From Prochilodus magdalenae (lineage: Eukaryota; Chordata; Actinopteri; Characiformes; Prochilodontidae), in NCBI GenBank assembly GCA_024036415.1, contig JAMWET010001275.1:195067-259066 (forward strand): a stretch of 64,000 nt of DNA. The letters run 5' to 3'. Shown piece after piece: positions 41,030 to 54,236 of the stretch. Position numbers and translations under genes: made by a program. The notes under the pieces were generated by a model that was not told where the DNA came from, ran no database searches, and was given only the letters and a program-made list of their open reading frames with translations. Each line of letters starts with the position of its first letter. Positions within the stretch are counted from its first letter, which is position 1.

Positions 41030-41950
41030 GTCGGATGGGGGGCCTGTCTTAGCTAACATCTGTCCTGCTAACTCTTAGAAGCTCCTGCCTCTGGCTCTCC
41101 AAACATATGCCTGGACATTTTTGACAGTACCTTGAATTCACTAAGTGCTATTCAGAATAAGCTGCATAGAAGTGGGTAATAAACAAATATGGCCACTCAT
41201 GGTGAAGGGGATAGGCCTGTATAGGGAGTCATCGGCCACTAAGCCTATAGATGAGCCTTAATAAACCAAAAGAAGCCCCAAAGACCCATTGGCTTGTAAT
41301 TAAAATCTTTTTTTTTTGTATCCCCACCACACAGAGCGGGTTCTACAGGGTATTTGTTACTCATGCTTATGACTTTTGTATGTATTGATATATTTAAGAT
41401 AAAATAAGTGATAAATATATCTTCTTATTCTCCTCCTCCATTGTTATCCCCATCAGCCATGCTACGTGGACATAAAGCATCAAAACAACATGAGCTCTGA
41501 CTTTGGTTCCACACTGTGCCTTGGTTCCTGGTTCCTGACCTGAGATCAGCTGACTGTACCACAAGTACAGCACAAATATTATGTGATTATTAAAAGGTAA
41601 GCAAAACTGGCCTCATATCAGCATAAAGGGCAATTTCTCCCAACTCTGCTGCTGCCCCGCCACCCATCCCCAATCCAACTTCCAGCGGCTGAATCAGCTG
41701 TTATGAAGCTATAGCAGCAGAGTTTTGCTACAAGTGTACCGGTCAGCGTTTTCTCGAAAGTGAGCGGATTCACACTATGGGCTGCTACAGGACACAGGTG
41801 AATATGTGACCTATTTCTCGGGTGTTTGAAGCTCAGAGTCGAAAAGGCCTGCGCAAAAGCAACAGCAACTCAGGCTCTTCAGCTCCTCTGCTTGAAAACG
41901 TGCTGCCTCATCAGTCCACTGAAACTTATCATCTCAATCTGTCATCACAT
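41030..41950. other. Upstream of slc39a4, nothing recognised
   Basis: No exon or clear repeat. Confidence 0.4.
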
Positions 41951-41952
41951 TT

Positions 41953-42973
41953 ATTGGCCACTATATTAGAAACGCCTACCTTGTACCTCCGCTCAATGGC
42001 CACCTGATTAGAAACACCTACCTTATACATCCATTCACTGGCCAATTTATTAGAAACACCTACCTTATACATCCATTCACTGGCCAATTTATTAGAAACA
42101 CCTACCTTATACTTAGATTCACTGGCCACTTTATTAGAAACACCTACCTATACTTTCATTCACTGGCCTCTTTTTTAGAAACACCTACCTTATACTTCCA
42201 TTCACTCGCCACTTTATTATAAACACCTACCTTATACTTCCATTCACTGGCCACTTTATTAGAAACACCTACCTTATACTTTCATTCACTGGCCACTTTA
42301 TTAGAAACACCTACCTTATATTTTCATTCACTGGCCACTTTATTAGAAACACCTACCTTATACTTCCATTCACTGGCCACTTCATTTGAAACACCTACTT
42401 ATACTTCCATTCACTGGCCGCTTTATTAGAAACACCTACCTTATACTTCCATTCACTGGCCACTTTATTAGAAACACCTACCTTATATTTTCATTCACTG
42501 GCCACTTTATTAGAAACACCTACCTTATACTTCCATTCACTGGCCACTTCATTTGAAACACCTACTTATACTTTCATTCACTGGCCACTTTATTAGAAAC
42601 ACCTACCTTATACTTTCATTCACTGGCCACTTTATTAGAAACACCTACCTTATACTTTCATTCACTGGCCACTTTATTAGAAACACCTACCTTATACTTT
42701 CATTCACTGGCCACTTTATTAGAAACACCTACCTTATATTTTCATTCACTGGCCACTTTATTAGAAACACCTACCTTATACTTCCATTCACTGGCCACTT
42801 CATTTGAAACACCTACTTATACTTCCATTCACTGGCCGCTTTATTAGAAACACCTACCTTATACTTTCATTCACTGGCCACTTTATTAGAAACACCTACC
42901 TTATACTTTCATTCACTGGCCACTTCATTTGAAACACCTACCTTATACTTTCATTCACTGGCCACTTTATTGA
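41953..42973. repeat. 42-bp minisatellite, about 24 units
   Basis: Unit: GGCCACTTTATTAGAAACAC + CTACCTTATACTTTCATTCACT (42 bp). Head-to-tail, no spacers. Variant units with CACTTCATTTGAAACACC recur at about 42380, 42546, 42798 and 42923, partly in the same neighbour context, so blocks of units were copied together. 42 is a multiple of 3, so a false 14-residue periodic frame appears. The unit resembles the end of a fish DNA transposon (CCACTTTATTAG). Confidence 0.97.
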
Positions 42974-43420
42974 AAACCCCAACTAATATGTAATGGTTGT
43001 TCTTCCATCTTACCTAACACCAACAGATCTGTTCCATCTAGTCAGGAACTTGTGACAAAGGATCTGGATCAGGTGTGGCAGAATGTGAATTATTCACTGT
43101 AGGGAGGTAACTTTCCAGGACAAGTGTTGTAGACCATTGCCCTACTAGTTCCACTCATAGGCCACTTTATTAGAACCACCAACAATGTGCTTCCACCCAC
43201 TGGCTGCTGTATTAGAAACTTGACCATAGTCTTGTCCATTGCCCAAAAATATCCAAACCCAAAAATATCCATCTGTGAGAAACTCTATGAGAAGGCTAGA
43301 GGATGGCTAACACAAAATGTGCATCAACAAATGAACTGGTGAGAATAAGCTGATAAGTCAAAACATTATGACCATGCACAGATTAAGTAAATAATATTGA
43401 TAAACGGACAGTCGACTGTC
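42974..43420. mobile_element. Degraded DNA-transposon sequence beside the minisatellite
   Basis: GGCCACTTTATTAGAACCACC at 43158 and GTCAAAACATTATGACCATGC at 43356 are known fish DNA-transposon phrases. Probably the source of the minisatellite unit. Confidence 0.45.
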
Positions 43421-43989
43421 ATAGTTGACGTGTTCGTTGTGGGAGAATCATGTAAGGAGACCTGAGGGACTTCGGGAAATCATTCTGGTCAGAGCCCAGA
43501 AGACTCTTTTGCTGCATCTCAAAGAAGACAAGGCTTGCAGGGTGTTATTTGTCAGTAGGGGCGAAGTGTTTTGGCTCATCAGTGTAAATCACTTTTTAAA
43601 GGCTTGAAGTTACCATATATATAATACTTTCCATTTTAATATGTTTTTTAGAAGATTGAAGAACAGTCTTCATCTTTAACACCCTGTAACAAGGAACGTA
43701 ATAAATGTTTCTTCCTAAAGTCTGAGTAGACTGACAAATCAATAGTGTTATCTCCATTATACAAACTGCTCTGAGGGATGACTGAGATATCCAGTCTTAT
43801 TGGTGGTGGACATGTTTGCGAGAGCATGTTTACTTGGCATTGGTGATGTACTGTACAGTATGACAGTAACCCAGTTTGGAAGAGTCAGTTTTTAATGAAG
43901 TATATTAACTAGTAGCAAAGTGAATAGCAAGGAACAGTGTGAGCTAAGTACAACTGACCTTTTCCATGATGTACCTTACATGTATGAAT

Positions 43990-44140
43990 GTGGTTGTATC
44001 TCCATTTGAACTTTTATGCGTCATTTGAACACAGCAGCTGCTGTCTACACTGTGACATCTGGTTCCACTGACTTACATTAAAATTAAATTAGGTTTATGT
44101 CATTATTCTGTAGATGCTTTTTCTTCTTTAGACAGTGCCC
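43990..44140 (-). mobile_element. MITE-like element, family D, partial
   Basis: Contains ATCTCCATTTGAACTTTTAT, GCAGCTGCTGTCTACACTG and CTGGTTCCACTGACTTACAT in the family order; the middle is deleted. Confidence 0.65.
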
Positions 44141-47100
44141 GTGTGTTATTATAATGGAATACATTACTCAACACATTTAGAATAGTGTGCTCAATGTTCA
44201 GCTATCTCTACTTTTTTCAAAGTTGAACTCTGGCTAGATGTATATTATTAATCCACATAACCTGAGTATGAGTGATCATCTGAACTCTGCCCAGCACCAG
44301 ACTCTGCTCAGACTGTAGCCATAAAGGAGCCCACCTGCTTTCAGATCCTTGTGTGAAGCTTTCGCACCTTTGTACTGCCCCATGTGTGTCGTTGGCTTCG
44401 CTCTGATCCACTGAAGAGCTCAGGGCACTTATCACTTCACTGTAATTGCTTTTAAACCCGGTGACACAGGGTTATTGCACTAGGCCTGACGGTTGCACCT
44501 TCATGACTTCTGGGAATGTTCTGTAGATATCAACTTTATGCAGCAGCCAACAGGGATAAATGATCCTGGAACTGCAGGATGAAGTGTATGCTTGTGATTT
44601 GTCCACAAGAGGGAGGCATTGGCTCTTTTAATCTAGCGGTGAATGCACAGCCACCCACCAGTTGACCTCACATGCTCTACTTTAGAAAAGGTGTTTAGCT
44701 CTCTGAGAAGGATGAAACGCATGTTCTGCACAGCACGTTCATGTCTTGCTTGACTTTGTTATTTGCAGAGGAACTGTTGCTTGTGTTCCTAATGAAGGCC
44801 AATTATGCATTTTCATTGAACTCGATGCTGTTGATGGCACAAGCAAAAGCACTTAATTAATTTGGTATTGCAGCTCACTGTAATAGCCACGGAAATTCAG
44901 GATTACTACACTGTTGCCAGTACTTGAACAAAACAAACAGAATGCAGTCTAAAATGAAGACTCAAACTTGTTGATAGAGAATGCAAATCTATTGCATACA
45001 TAATACCCATGTAACTAACCATTCGTGTAATGTAATTAAGCATGTAAGTGTGTAATTACCTTTAGGGGGACTCTTCGGCCAGGATATACATCAACTGTAT
45101 GTCTCCTCACCTACTAGAATAGTGATAAAGTGGGGGGCACCCTGGGGGGGTGTTTGCAATGTTTATGTTTGTTTGTTTGTTTGTTAGCTGCTAGGAAGTG
45201 ACATAGCATATCTGCTACATCAATGGTTTCGCCATCAGTGCTGTATCATTGCGGCTGGGACATGGTGTTGGGGGTGGATTCCCAATTGTTGTACGACATG
45301 TTTGCGAAATGCATTCTGGGCCCATATATAGAAAATGGCTTACATATGGAAGTCATAAAAGACATTTTGAATGAATCGTTTTGTCATGTGAACAAATACA
45401 TTTTCATACACCTGCCCATTTAGCCTACAGCAGTGCCGGTTCACACTGAGCCTGTGAGGAGTTTCCTGGCCTGGATTGCTTTGAATGTGGCAGAATACAT
45501 GTCAGCCAAGCAGAGCAGAGCTCCGCCATGATAAAAAAGATGTGGGAAAATGGTCACTTGAAAAATGATTGGTGTGGTTTGGCAATAAAAACCTGCATAG
45601 ACACCAAGTTAGCGTTAGATAAGGGCAATTTAAGGGATAAAGCTATTAGCACAGCTTTGCTGCCTGCTAATGTGGAATTTCACTGGGGAAAACTGTCACA
45701 GCTATTCACTGGGAACTTTTATCATAACATACGACTAGCTGTGACAAACTGAGAGTGGACGAGAGTGCATTAAAGCCAGCTAATAAGCCCTCCTCATTGA
45801 CAGTCCACTATCTTCCTGGTCAATAACATTAACAGCGCTGGCCCTTGAGGGTAGAGACAGAGCCACAGCAGCAGACAAACAGCCATTTATCACATTGCTT
45901 TATTATGAGCAAAAAAAGATCCATTACACACTAAACATAGGCAGCTGCTTTCTCTTGAAGCCTCTCCAGCAAAGAGAAAGAGCGAGAGAGAGAAAGAGTG
46001 GGGTAGAGAGTGCTGTGCTTAAAGACAGTGACGCAATGGAGAGAAGAAAATGAGCTCCTATAGCATTGATCTGAACAAGGCTTCTGCTGAGGGCAGTGGA
46101 AAAAAAGCCTAAAGAGCCGTCCGACCACACAGAGCGTCTGAGTGAGCTGATTGGTTCCTGCGGCTATTCTTTTCTGGACAGAACGGACTGGCCATCCACC
46201 AAGCGGGTGGGTTCGCCATTGTTATGCTAAATATACATTATTGCAGACTAACAGTCTTTCTCAGGGCCTTGTGGGTAGATAGCTGCTTTAACCGTGCAGA
46301 TGGGAGCCCATACTGGGTTTTAGCTGGGGAAAGCTTTTAGTGTAATGCGGGCCTTTTTCACAGAGGATATGCCAATGTATGTACAAACATGTTTCATATT
46401 CAGTGGCACATGCTACATTGCATGAGATACTGTGGCATTAGCATGCAGTTAGCCTCAGGAAACATAGAGCTTTATATAAATGGCTTTTCCTGAGCACTCT
46501 TTAGAACACAACTCCTGCTCTCAGTGCTGACTGATATGGCTGAGATATCCGGCAGGTCACTTCTAGCCACCCGAGTTTAGTATAAGGTGGAGAGGATTAA
46601 CACCAAACCCACAAACCACAACACATGCCATTCACAGAATAGCACATGCAACACATTTACTCAGAAATGAATCTACAAAGTGAAATCTCTTCTGCCACAG
46701 CTATGGCGCCTCCCAAAGTGTGTCAATGACCACTCAAGGCAGTAGTGGGACGCAACCCACACCTCAAGAAGAGGAACCTCAGTAGCTTACCAAGTCTGAC
46801 CAGAGTCTTTGGGGTATGTGGGAGCTCGCTATCTCTCTCCGTGGCCCCAAAAACACTGAAGCAGGGAGACTGATGCTGCATTCTCCTCCCCATGTGCAGC
46901 ACCTGAAGGCCGGTTGGAAGGCCGTGTTTCATGTGTTGACTCAGCTTCTCCGGCAGCAGCCTTGCTGAAGTATCCCATTCAGGTAGTCAGCTGCTGTGCT
47001 ACCGACTGCTATCTAATCATTCTTGCTGCTGCCTGTCCTCCCGACAGTGTCTGCTGCTGGACTTTCTATTCTGATGGTTCAGGTTTTGATGAAGACTTTT

Positions 47101-48225
47101 AAACTTTTGAGCATGGTTATATGCAAATTACAGAGATATAATGGCTATTTAATTGGTTCTTGCATTGTAAAAAAATTTAGACATTATATGCATATACCAT
47201 GCATAATGTTAGAGATGTCAGAGATGAGGGGGACTGGCTTTTTATTAGAACGGAAAAGGGAAAATAGATGGTCCAGGTCTAGATGAGGGACGTTGAATGC
47301 TGGAGGGAAGAGGTGGGCGGAGCCCTGATTGTGACAACAACGTGTGTTCACTGATGTTGTTTTCTAATGTAAATTAAGTGCAAATGAATGCTAATTAATA
47401 TATTCATAAATCTGGTAATATTGTATTTAATATGCAAACTTGTCATAAATGACAGAGTCTACTGAGTTGCATTACTTTTGCAGTTGTTATAAAAAATAAG
47501 GCGTTTCTGACTGAATTTCTCCTGTTTTCTTTGAGTGAGAGATTATTCCTCGTATCATGGTTTGGTTAACTTGCATGGGTTAAAGATCACTTCTGAAAAA
47601 CTGCGTGTAATCTAACATTCTGAGTGGGAGTTTGTTATTATGCGGCGCCCTTTGGATTCTGCATTGTGTGAATGGAAGATTTATTGTGTGTCCTCCTCTT
47701 GTGTCGGGCCCCTGGTAGGCTGATACCGTGTGTTCATCTTTCTCCTGCAGTTAATGATGCGCCCATTAAGAGACCTTTAGAACCCTGCAGTGGAAGGGAC
47801 ACGTCCCACATGGGGACGAGCCTTTGTGTCTGGGTAGACAACAGAGAGACTGAAGATATTAACACCGTCCCACCATCAGACCCTCCCTCCTCCCTCTGCT
47901 GCACACACTCACACACATACATGCACATTTGTTATCATGCCTTGTCAGGACATGGATTGATACACATGTCTCTTATGTATTATATATATATAGTATAAAA
48001 ATGGCTCTAAAATTCTCATAAACTCTCAGTTAAAACATTACATGTGACATTAAGTTATCACATTTTCTATAGGGAACACACTTATATGTGCATTTCAATG
48101 GCAGTTTTAGTGCAAAATGTTTATTAATGTATAAAATGTTTTGGGTTAATGTGTTATATTTAGCAGAAGTAAATTCCCATCTAGATAATTAGCAAAATAT
48201 AACTTTTGACCAGGGGTGTGCTTAC
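44141..48225. other. Long stretch without a recognisable gene
   Basis: Mostly unique sequence. (GTTT)n at 45165-45185; 45420-46330 has balanced composition and no repeats, as in conserved noncoding DNA; 47748-47870 has an acceptor-like CTCCTGCAG and an open frame but no recognised protein. Confidence 0.4.
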
Positions 48226-48790
48226 AGCTGTATACAATACTATGCAAAAGGCAGAAACCACCATTTACCATAAATCTGATAAATTATAAAAGTTTTCATG
48301 ACACATTTCTGAGGAGAATATATATACACAATTTACACAAAGGAAAAAACTGGAGTTCAGAAAGTGATCAGAGCTACAGAAAATGGGACTCCTAACATCC
48401 ATGCAAGACATGGTAGACCACCAACACTGCCCCCATCAGATAAACAGCAGCTTTTATCTTTGAGAGAGAGAGAGTGAGAGGAAATAATCATGCTCCACTC
48501 ATGCTCCAGATCTGAAAGCGTCCACAGGTGTTTCTGTCCATCCTTTCACTCTGAACACTATGGATCTGAAAGGATGTGTACCTGTCTAAAAGCTCCTCAC
48601 TGAGAAAAAGATATAGACATATTAGATAAAGAATCTGCTGGTGTTCTCAAAACAATAGACTGAACACTCCAGTGTCTAGACCTCAACATCATTGTATGTG
48701 TTTGAGGCTATTTGAATCGTGAGGAGCTAAAAGTTCTGAGACTGAGCTTTGGATAAATATCCCTGCAGAGTTCTTAAAAAAAAAACTAAA
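48226..48790 (+). mobile_element. Tc1-like fossil (family E)
   Basis: Carries AAAGCTCCTCACTGAGAAAA, GCTGGTGTTCTCAAAACAAT, ACACTCCAGTGTCTAGACCT and GAGACTGAGCTTTGGATAAAT, in the order of a Tc1 transposase 3' half (PSSDLN-like block). Broken frame. Confidence 0.65.
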
Positions 48791-49435
48791 AGTGAGTGAA
48801 AAAAATGAAAGCTGTGATAAAAAAAAGCTGATACATTATAGTCATTACGGCCCCTACAGTACACGGGTAAATATGTCCCTTATATACATATGTAAGTACT
48901 AAGATTGACTTCAGTGGGGATCACTGGTACTGGCCATCTGACACTGGTAGTGAAAAACCGGTATCATCCCATATGTTATACATAGATGCAGTAATAAGCC
49001 TCATATGAATTCCAGATACAGTATATTATGATCACACCTGCAAGCACACACGCATACACACCCATGCTTATCATGAATACATTCTCGTTTCTTTCACAAA
49101 CACACAAGTGTCCCGCTCTGTCTCGCTCACAAACACACACGCACACAGGCCTGGTCTGACAGCAATCACAAATGAAGCGTTAAATTAAGAAACAGATAGC
49201 GCTGTTCCCTAGAGAGAGGGGGGTCCCTACACAAAGGGAGAACCCGGCTGAGACCACACCATCATTAGCCTCAGAGACACCCTCCGCCTCTCCACTTCAA
49301 CTACCAATTAAAGGTTAGCCTCTCTCTCGTTCTCTCTCTCTTTCTCCCCGCCTTTCTGTCCTCCTGTCTGTCTATCTGCTTTTCGCTAAACCAAACCCCT
49401 CCCAAAATATCAACAATGCCCCCTTGTGCTTTCTC
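48791..49435. other. CA/CT-rich, unique-looking segment
   Basis: Contains CA-rich sequence at 49035-49145 and CT-rich runs at 49320-49375; 49190-49320 is repeat-free and balanced in composition. Confidence 0.4.
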
Positions 49436-51418
49436 TCTACAATCTTAAAAAGAAAAGGCCTTAAAGTGGTTCTTTAGAGTGATGCCATAACCAAACGTGT
49501 TTTAAATCTATAATAAGATTATAGATCTATATAAGCATTTTAACAGGATGGTTCTTCAGAAAGTCATGCTTAAAACTGAGATGTGAAGAACCATTCAAAG
49601 AGTCATCTCCACGTACGTCCAGACTCCATAGCCATTAATTGGATGTCCATGTTAAGAACTATCTGGGAACCTTCCATATGGCGTCCTGACAGTGTTTGGC
49701 TTCTCTGCACAGTGCCTTTGAAGACCTAGGTATGTTTCCCCGATGGTTCTATAATTGTAAATGAGATTTAATTGCAAAGAACCTTTCAAAAGTCTTTTAA
49801 TGTAAAAGATTCCATACAATGTAATGTAACGTTTAATACAGGGGCTATTTATGAACATTCAGTCTGACATGGCGAAGGTGTCTGACTTGCGGTGTACCGT
49901 TGAAAGTAAAAGTGCTTAAATGCTTCTTTATATAATGTCTTAGAACAAACATATTTGGTTCTCCTAAACAGCTTTCAGTACATGTTTCTATAATGAACCA
50001 TTTTTTGTAAATGAGATCTGTCACTATAGAGAACCTTTCAATGAATGTTTCAAGAATGTAAATGGTTGCATGCCAGTTAACAGAAATTCCAAGCCAAGAA
50101 CTACTTGGGAACCTTCCATATGACACAGAGAAAGTGTCTGACTTGCTGTACACTCTTTAAAAGCGGTGCCAAGGGTTCTTGGCACAATGCTTGTTTGTTG
50201 AAAAAAAAAAACCTTTTAATGGCTAGTTCTATAATTAGCCAATGTTGTAAGTGTAATATAGATGTGTGGGTGTGAGGAACCCTTTAAAGGTTTAAGGAAC
50301 CCCTGTATAATGTTAAAGGTGTTAAGCGTCGATGCCAAGAACTATTTGGGAACTTTCCATATAACACAGTGAAGATGTCTGGCTTACTGTGCTGTCTTAA
50401 AATAAGGTGTCTTGGCACAATGCCTTTGAAGACCCAGGTTTCCCTCAACAGTGTTTTAATGACCGGTTATATAATAAACCAGTTTTGTAAATCAGATGTG
50501 TGAATATGACATACCTTCCAATACATTTTTAGAATCACTATATAATGCATAGGGTTCCATACCAGTACCTGGAACGCCCAAGAACCTTTTTGAGAACCTT
50601 CCCCATGACACTGTGAAAATGTCTAGCTTACTGTACTCTCTTATACAAGTCCATTTGTTTTCCTAAAAGCTTTTAATGGATCATACCAATACTTTTATCA
50701 CGATTGTAAATGGAGTATGTGAGTGTAAAGAACCTTCCTGAAATTAAAAGAACCTACACAAAATGTACAGGACTGCTATCAAGTTATGGCTACTCTAGGA
50801 ACTGAACCTTTCAGGAACCTTTTATAAGACAATGACTTGCTGTACGGTCTTAACAATTAAGATACCAAAATGCCACCTCATGCAATGCCACCAAAGGACC
50901 ATATTTGATTCTCTATAACACCTTAATTAATTAAAGTTAATTAATGTTTCTATAATGAACCAGTTTTGTAAATGTGTGCATGTGATTAGACTTTCAAAGA
51001 GTGTTTATAAAGTCTTCATATTATATAAAAGGCTCCATAACAGTTAATAGAAAGTCCAAGTCAAGACCTTTTGGGAATCTTTCATGTGATAAAGAGACTT
51101 CCTGTCTTGTTCTGCATTTTAACAAAGGTACCAAGGGTTCTTTGCACAATGTCTTTGAAGACCCAGGTCTGTTTCCCCAAAATATGGACGGTTCTATAAT
51201 CGTAAATGATGAGACATGTGAGTTTAAAGACCCCTTCTGGGAACCTTCCATATGGCACACAGACAGTGTTCTGGTGCAAAGGTGCCTACAGTGACTAGGT
51301 CTGAACATGAGACACGTCTGTTTCCCTAAATATTGGTGGTTCTATAATTGCAAATGAAACATTTGATTGCAATGAACCTTTTGAAATAGATTATATTATA
51401 GATCTGTTATAGATAATA

Positions 51419-51419
51419 G

Positions 51420-51485
<66 letters not shown>
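51419..51485. repeat. (GATA)n microsatellite
   Basis: About 16 GATA units inside the degenerate tandem array. Confidence 0.95.
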
Positions 51486-51486
<1 letters not shown>

Positions 51487-51939
51487 ATGTAACTTGTAAA
51501 CCAAGCACTATTAAAGAACCATCAGTATGACACAATGAAAGTGTCTGGCCCAGGTTTGCTTCCCTGGAAAATCTTTCAATGACCGGTTCAATGACAATGA
51601 TTATTCAATAGCGGTAAGAGGGATGGTCAAGAACTATTTGGTAGCTTCCATATGACACAGTGAAAAGGTCTGGTTTGCTGTACTGTAACAACATTTGTTC
51701 TTCTAAAGCTTCTAATAGAGCATTCCAATCATTAACCGTTCTTGTAAATGTGAAGAACATTTTAAAAATCACAAAATGTCACGGCTCAGTTGCAGTTTAT
51801 GACTATTCCAAGAACTGTACAAGCAAATAATCCTTTGGGAACCTTCCTTGTGTAAGTATCTGTCTTTCTGTACACAGTAAGCCAAAAAGTGTTCTTTGTG
51901 CAAACAGCCGTGTTGGGTTCTTTCAAAACTTTCAGCATA

Positions 51940-52192
51940 CGGTCGCTGTCCAAGGAAAAACATGTATCTCCATTTTTGTTGATTTTTACTTTTATGCCTC
52001 ATTTGATCACATGAGCTGCTGTTTACACTGTCTGGAATTTCATGAAGAATGGACCAACAGAAATGGGCCAAAACTGCTTGAGAAGATGGTCTGGTTCCAT
52101 TGACTTCCATTCAAATTAAATGCATTTTTAGCCTCTCCTGTAAAGGTGCCATTTTGGAGATACCTGTTTTTCTTTGGAAAGTGACAATATAG
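51940..52192 (-). mobile_element. MITE-like element, family D (reverse), nearly full
   Basis: Left GGTCGCTGTCCAAGGAAAAA and right TTTTTCTTTGGAAAGTGACA are inverted repeats; interior GAATGGACCAACAGAAATGG and GGTTCCATTGACTTCCATT match the other copies. Confidence 0.85.
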
Positions 52193-52260
52193 AACCTCCA
52201 CATAGTGAAAGGGTTTTAGGAAGAACTCTAGATAGCTCGAGCTCAAACTAGGTAGAACCT

Positions 52261-52850
52261 TTATATTTGTTTATACAATGTACTTTTAATTTAATTTGTT
52301 CATCAGTGTGGAAACTTCATCAAACTAGAAACCTTACTTTTAAAGTTACTATTTAAATTTGAATTTCCAGTCATTTTAATATTAAATCTGTGCATGAGAA
52401 TGTTTTATAAGTGAGGCCTGTGGCACTATAAGTGTTCTTTCCATGTAATCAATTAAAGACCCCTTTGTTCAGCATGTTGTATGGGTGTACAACCAGTCTT
52501 CATGAACTAATGCACTTACATTCATTCTTATTGCTCTTCACTATTTCTTTGTTGCCGTGATGGTTTTGTGTACACACATAGATGCTGAATACTGACACTG
52601 CCTTTCATCTGGGTTTTTGAGAGATTAAAAGTGGTGGTCCGAAAATTAGAAGTGACAGCAAGGTTTTGGTCAGATCAGAGCCTTCTCCGAGTCATTTTGC
52701 ATGCGTCTGAAGACAGCTAAATGATGAGGGGTACAGTCAAATTAATCTCCTGGGTTGCAGACATTGACAGCTCTGCGGTATAAAAAAGACTCTAATCCAG
52801 TGAGGATTATCAGTTGTGTGTGTTAAAAAGGGAAAGGAAAATAAGGAGGA

Positions 52851-52881
<31 letters not shown>

Positions 52882-53160
52882 ACAGGGGTAAGTGAAGAGG
52901 GTGTGTAAGGGCAAAGGGATATGCCTGGCTAAAATGAACCCTTGACAATCCAGCAAAGTATCCATCTTAGCAGTTGATAGATGTCCATGGTGCCGATCAG
53001 TTCATTTTCCTCATTTTGGCTCATCCTCCAATTTCATCCCAGCCACTGATCGCACGTCAGCGTGAAAAGGGCAACTTTTACTCAAAAGCCTAATAAGTAG
53101 CTGGGGGTAGGGCAGCTCAGTGTCTGTCACACCATCATCCCCCATCCCCAATCTTTTCCT
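52261..53160. other. Unique sequence with a (GT)n run
   Basis: (GT)n at 52851-52879. The stretch 52690-52830 (TTGCATGCGTCTGAAGACAG, TTAATCTCCTGGGTTGCAGA) is repeat-free and looks like conserved noncoding DNA; no frame. Confidence 0.4.
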
Positions 53161-53539
53161 TTACAGATTCATGTCTGTGAAGGTGGTGCTTATGTTGCAC
53201 GAAAACAAACTCGGATTCAGTGCTGCTTGGAAAAACAAATAGCCAAGCAATTTCAGTGTAGACACACCCCCATGTAATTTAATTATTAATCTTAAAAGAG
53301 TGAACAGAAACATTCTCCTCACATATACTAGATCCAGCCAGAAGTGTGCATGTGCTGCTTCTGATTCTTTACTTCAAGTGTTTCTGCCACATCCACAGAC
53401 AAACATCTGCAGTAGGATGGGCCATAATAAAGAGCTCAGTGGGTTTAAACTGTCATAGGACGCCTATGCCACGGAGTGAAGTATTTACAGCAGGTTAACC
53501 AGGAAGCGACAGATTACTCCAATAGCCTGATAAAAAATA

Positions 53540-54236
53540 TCAGGACTTCCTTAAAATAGGATCCATGACTGACAAAGATCAGTTTGTGTATTACCAAGTG
53601 TCGGCTGGACTGGTAAGGCATGGTAAAGCAAAATTTATGAGCAGTGGACACATCTTCTCTGAAGTCATGAATCATGCCTCTGGGTTTGGTAGATGCTGGA
53701 AAGACGTTACCTACATGGTAATGCATAGAGCCGAAAGGAAAGCCTGGTGGAGAAGGGAAGATGGTCTGGGGTTGTTTTTCAGGGTTGGAGCTCGGACCCT
53801 TAGTTCCAGTGAATGGTAATGTTTGTGATATTTAGATAACTGCATGCTTCCAACTTGGAAACAAGAACATGTTTTCCCGTTCCAGCATGGCTGTGCCCCT
53901 GTGCACAATATATGGTTCATAAAGACATGCTTTGACAAGTCTGGTGTGGAGAAGCTCCAGTGGCTAGCACAGAGCCCTGACCTCAACCCCACTGAACACC
54001 TTTGAGATTAATTAGAACATTGATTGCGAGCCAGTCCAACATCAGTGTCTGAACTCACAACTGCTCTTTTGACTGAATGGGTACATACAGTATTTCCACA
54101 AACACACAGCACATCCTTGAGTGGAGAGTGTAGGCTGTTGTAGCTATAACGGGTGGGTCAACTCCATAATAATGCCTGTGGTTTTGGAATAGGATGTCCA
54201 ACAAGTTTATTTGGGGGTGATGGTCAGATGTAAATA
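53540..54236 (+). mobile_element. Tc1/mariner fossil, 3' half (family A)
   Basis: Contains GGGGTTGTTTTTCAGGGTTG, CACAGAGCCCTGACCTCAAC, CCCACTGAACACCTTTGAGA and GTTTTGGAATAGGATGTCCA, the block order of the common fish Tc1 transposase and 3' end. Internal deletion near 53675; many stops. Confidence 0.8.

Larger units (their letters stand above)
49440..52260. repeat. Degenerate tandem array, units roughly 0.2-0.25 kb
   Basis: The phrase GGGAACCTTCCATATGACAC + AGTGAAAGTGTCTG, with changes, recurs near 49668, 50109, 50349, 50592, 50813, 51071, 51239, 51515, 51641 and 51837; between copies the phrases GAACCAGTTTTGTAAATG and TTTGAAGACCCAGGT recur in the same order. All copies are direct. Diverged, noncoding; interrupted by a GATA microsatellite and a family D element. 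Confidence 0.8.

Noticed and set aside
42553..42807. Repetitive protein with a 14-residue period
   Set aside because: The period follows from the 42-bp DNA unit; no splice sites or conserved protein.
41953..42973. CRISPR-like array
   Set aside because: Units follow head to tail without unique spacers, and the DNA is from a vertebrate; it is a minisatellite.
47672..47998. Possible single exon after an acceptor-like CTCCTGCAG
   Set aside because: No matching exon, no known protein, and the C-terminal half is CA-repeat sequence.
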